Positions 39,121-39,191 of a DNA stretch of 39,191 nt are shown piece by piece (the stretch's first letter is position 1; every line of letters begins with the position of its first letter). The position numbers and the translations under genes are program-made. The DNA comes from Paraburkholderia sp. NMBU_R16 (GTDB lineage Bacteria > Pseudomonadota > Gammaproteobacteria > Burkholderiales > Burkholderiaceae). The DNA lies in contig NZ_JAAAYE010000052.1 in assembly GCF_013282575.1 (NCBI RefSeq), forward strand, positions 1 to 39,191. The letters run 5' to 3'. The notes beneath the pieces were generated by a model. The model was not told where the DNA came from. It was given only the letters and a program-made list of their open reading frames with translations, and did not search any database.

Positions 39121-39191
39121 TTACATAAGCAGCGAATAGAACTGCGCGGCGACCGTTCGAGTGGCGTGGTCACCCTTCATTTGGCCTTTGC
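39121..39191 (-). CDS. C-terminal end of an unrecognised gene at the window edge (partial)
   Basis: The frame enters from the right edge and ends in TAA at 39121-39123, giving 22 residues that end in RTVAAQFYSLLM. Codon use is less GC-rich than that of most neighbours. It may belong to whatever element cut off the SDR, but no family can be named from so short a tail. Confidence 0.3.
   Translation of the reverse strand, partial: KGQMKGDHATRTVAAQFYSLLM

Noticed and set aside
39121-39191. Transposase tail explaining the SDR break
   Set aside because: Only 22 residues are visible and they contain no transposase motif, so the element is left unnamed.
1-39191. CRISPR arrays, tRNA or rRNA genes, phage genes
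   Set aside because: No regularly spaced repeats, cloverleaf-like sequences, rRNA segments or phage structural genes were recognised on reading both strands.

Overview
The window reads as a chromosomal segment of a high-GC beta-proteobacterium of the family Burkholderiaceae (Burkholderia, Paraburkholderia, Trinickia or Caballeronia type; genus not resolvable from the sequence alone). The basis is the combination of a KirBac1.1-type potassium channel, a fused isobutyryl-CoA mutase (IcmF), a single-chain indolepyruvate:ferredoxin oxidoreductase, a RutG-type permease and a complete narKGHJI operon, all with very GC-rich third codon positions. No tRNA, rRNA, CRISPR array or intact insertion sequence was recognised.

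Layout. (1) 1-2249: a C-terminal gene fragment, a 570-bp non-coding stretch, a small ABM-type monooxygenase and a DNA topoisomerase IB. (2) 2221-11598: a minus-strand respiratory nitrate reductase operon, narK-narG-narH-narJ-narI-ppiC, with an FNR/Anr-type box upstream of narK. (3) 11599-15030: a RutG-like nucleobase permease that has lost a conserved internal block, an EAL phosphodiesterase with a YkuI-like C-terminal sensor, and a RelE/Phd-type toxin-antitoxin pair preceded by a 10-bp perfect inverted repeat. (4) 15031-20566: the single-chain indolepyruvate oxidoreductase, KirBac channel and two tiny conserved-looking proteins. (5) 20660-24080: a tightly coupled lacI - AGE-family sugar isomerase - fructokinase operon that fits a mannose -> fructose -> fructose-6-phosphate route. 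(6) 24107-27836: two cyclic-di-GMP proteins (EAL-CBS-GGDEF and a membrane GGEEF cyclase). (7) 27837-34580: a YfeH-like BASS transporter, a small exported proline/arginine-rich protein, a trimeric-porin family protein and icmF. (8) 34599-38339: nitronate monooxygenase with an operator-like palindrome, a haloacetate dehalogenase-like hydrolase and a divergent Lrp/AsnC - EamA exporter pair. (9) 38392-39191: a decaying locus with a truncated reductase lacking its start codon, a 28-bp tandem duplication, a short-chain dehydrogenase without its N-terminus, and the tail of an unrecognised gene at the window edge.

How the genes work together. The nar genes form one anaerobic respiration unit: NarK moves nitrate in and nitrite out, NarGHI reduces nitrate at the quinol pool, NarJ is the assembly chaperone and the parvulin PpiC probably assists folding. 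The lacI-isomerase-kinase genes overlap by ATGA junctions and form a second unit. Three separate cyclic-di-GMP proteins lie within 15 kb but are not one operon. The remaining genes are mostly single transcription units of general and aromatic or branched-chain carbon metabolism.

The most noteworthy items are the in-frame loss of the NCS2 signature block from the RutG-like permease, the degenerate locus at the right end, the conserved fluoroacetate-dehalogenase active-site set in the hydrolase at 35752-36663, the compact operator/promoter architectures of the toxin-antitoxin and nitronate monooxygenase genes, and two distant copies of the same 12-bp palindrome (GCAAACGTTTGC). I found no convincing wholly new multi-gene system.
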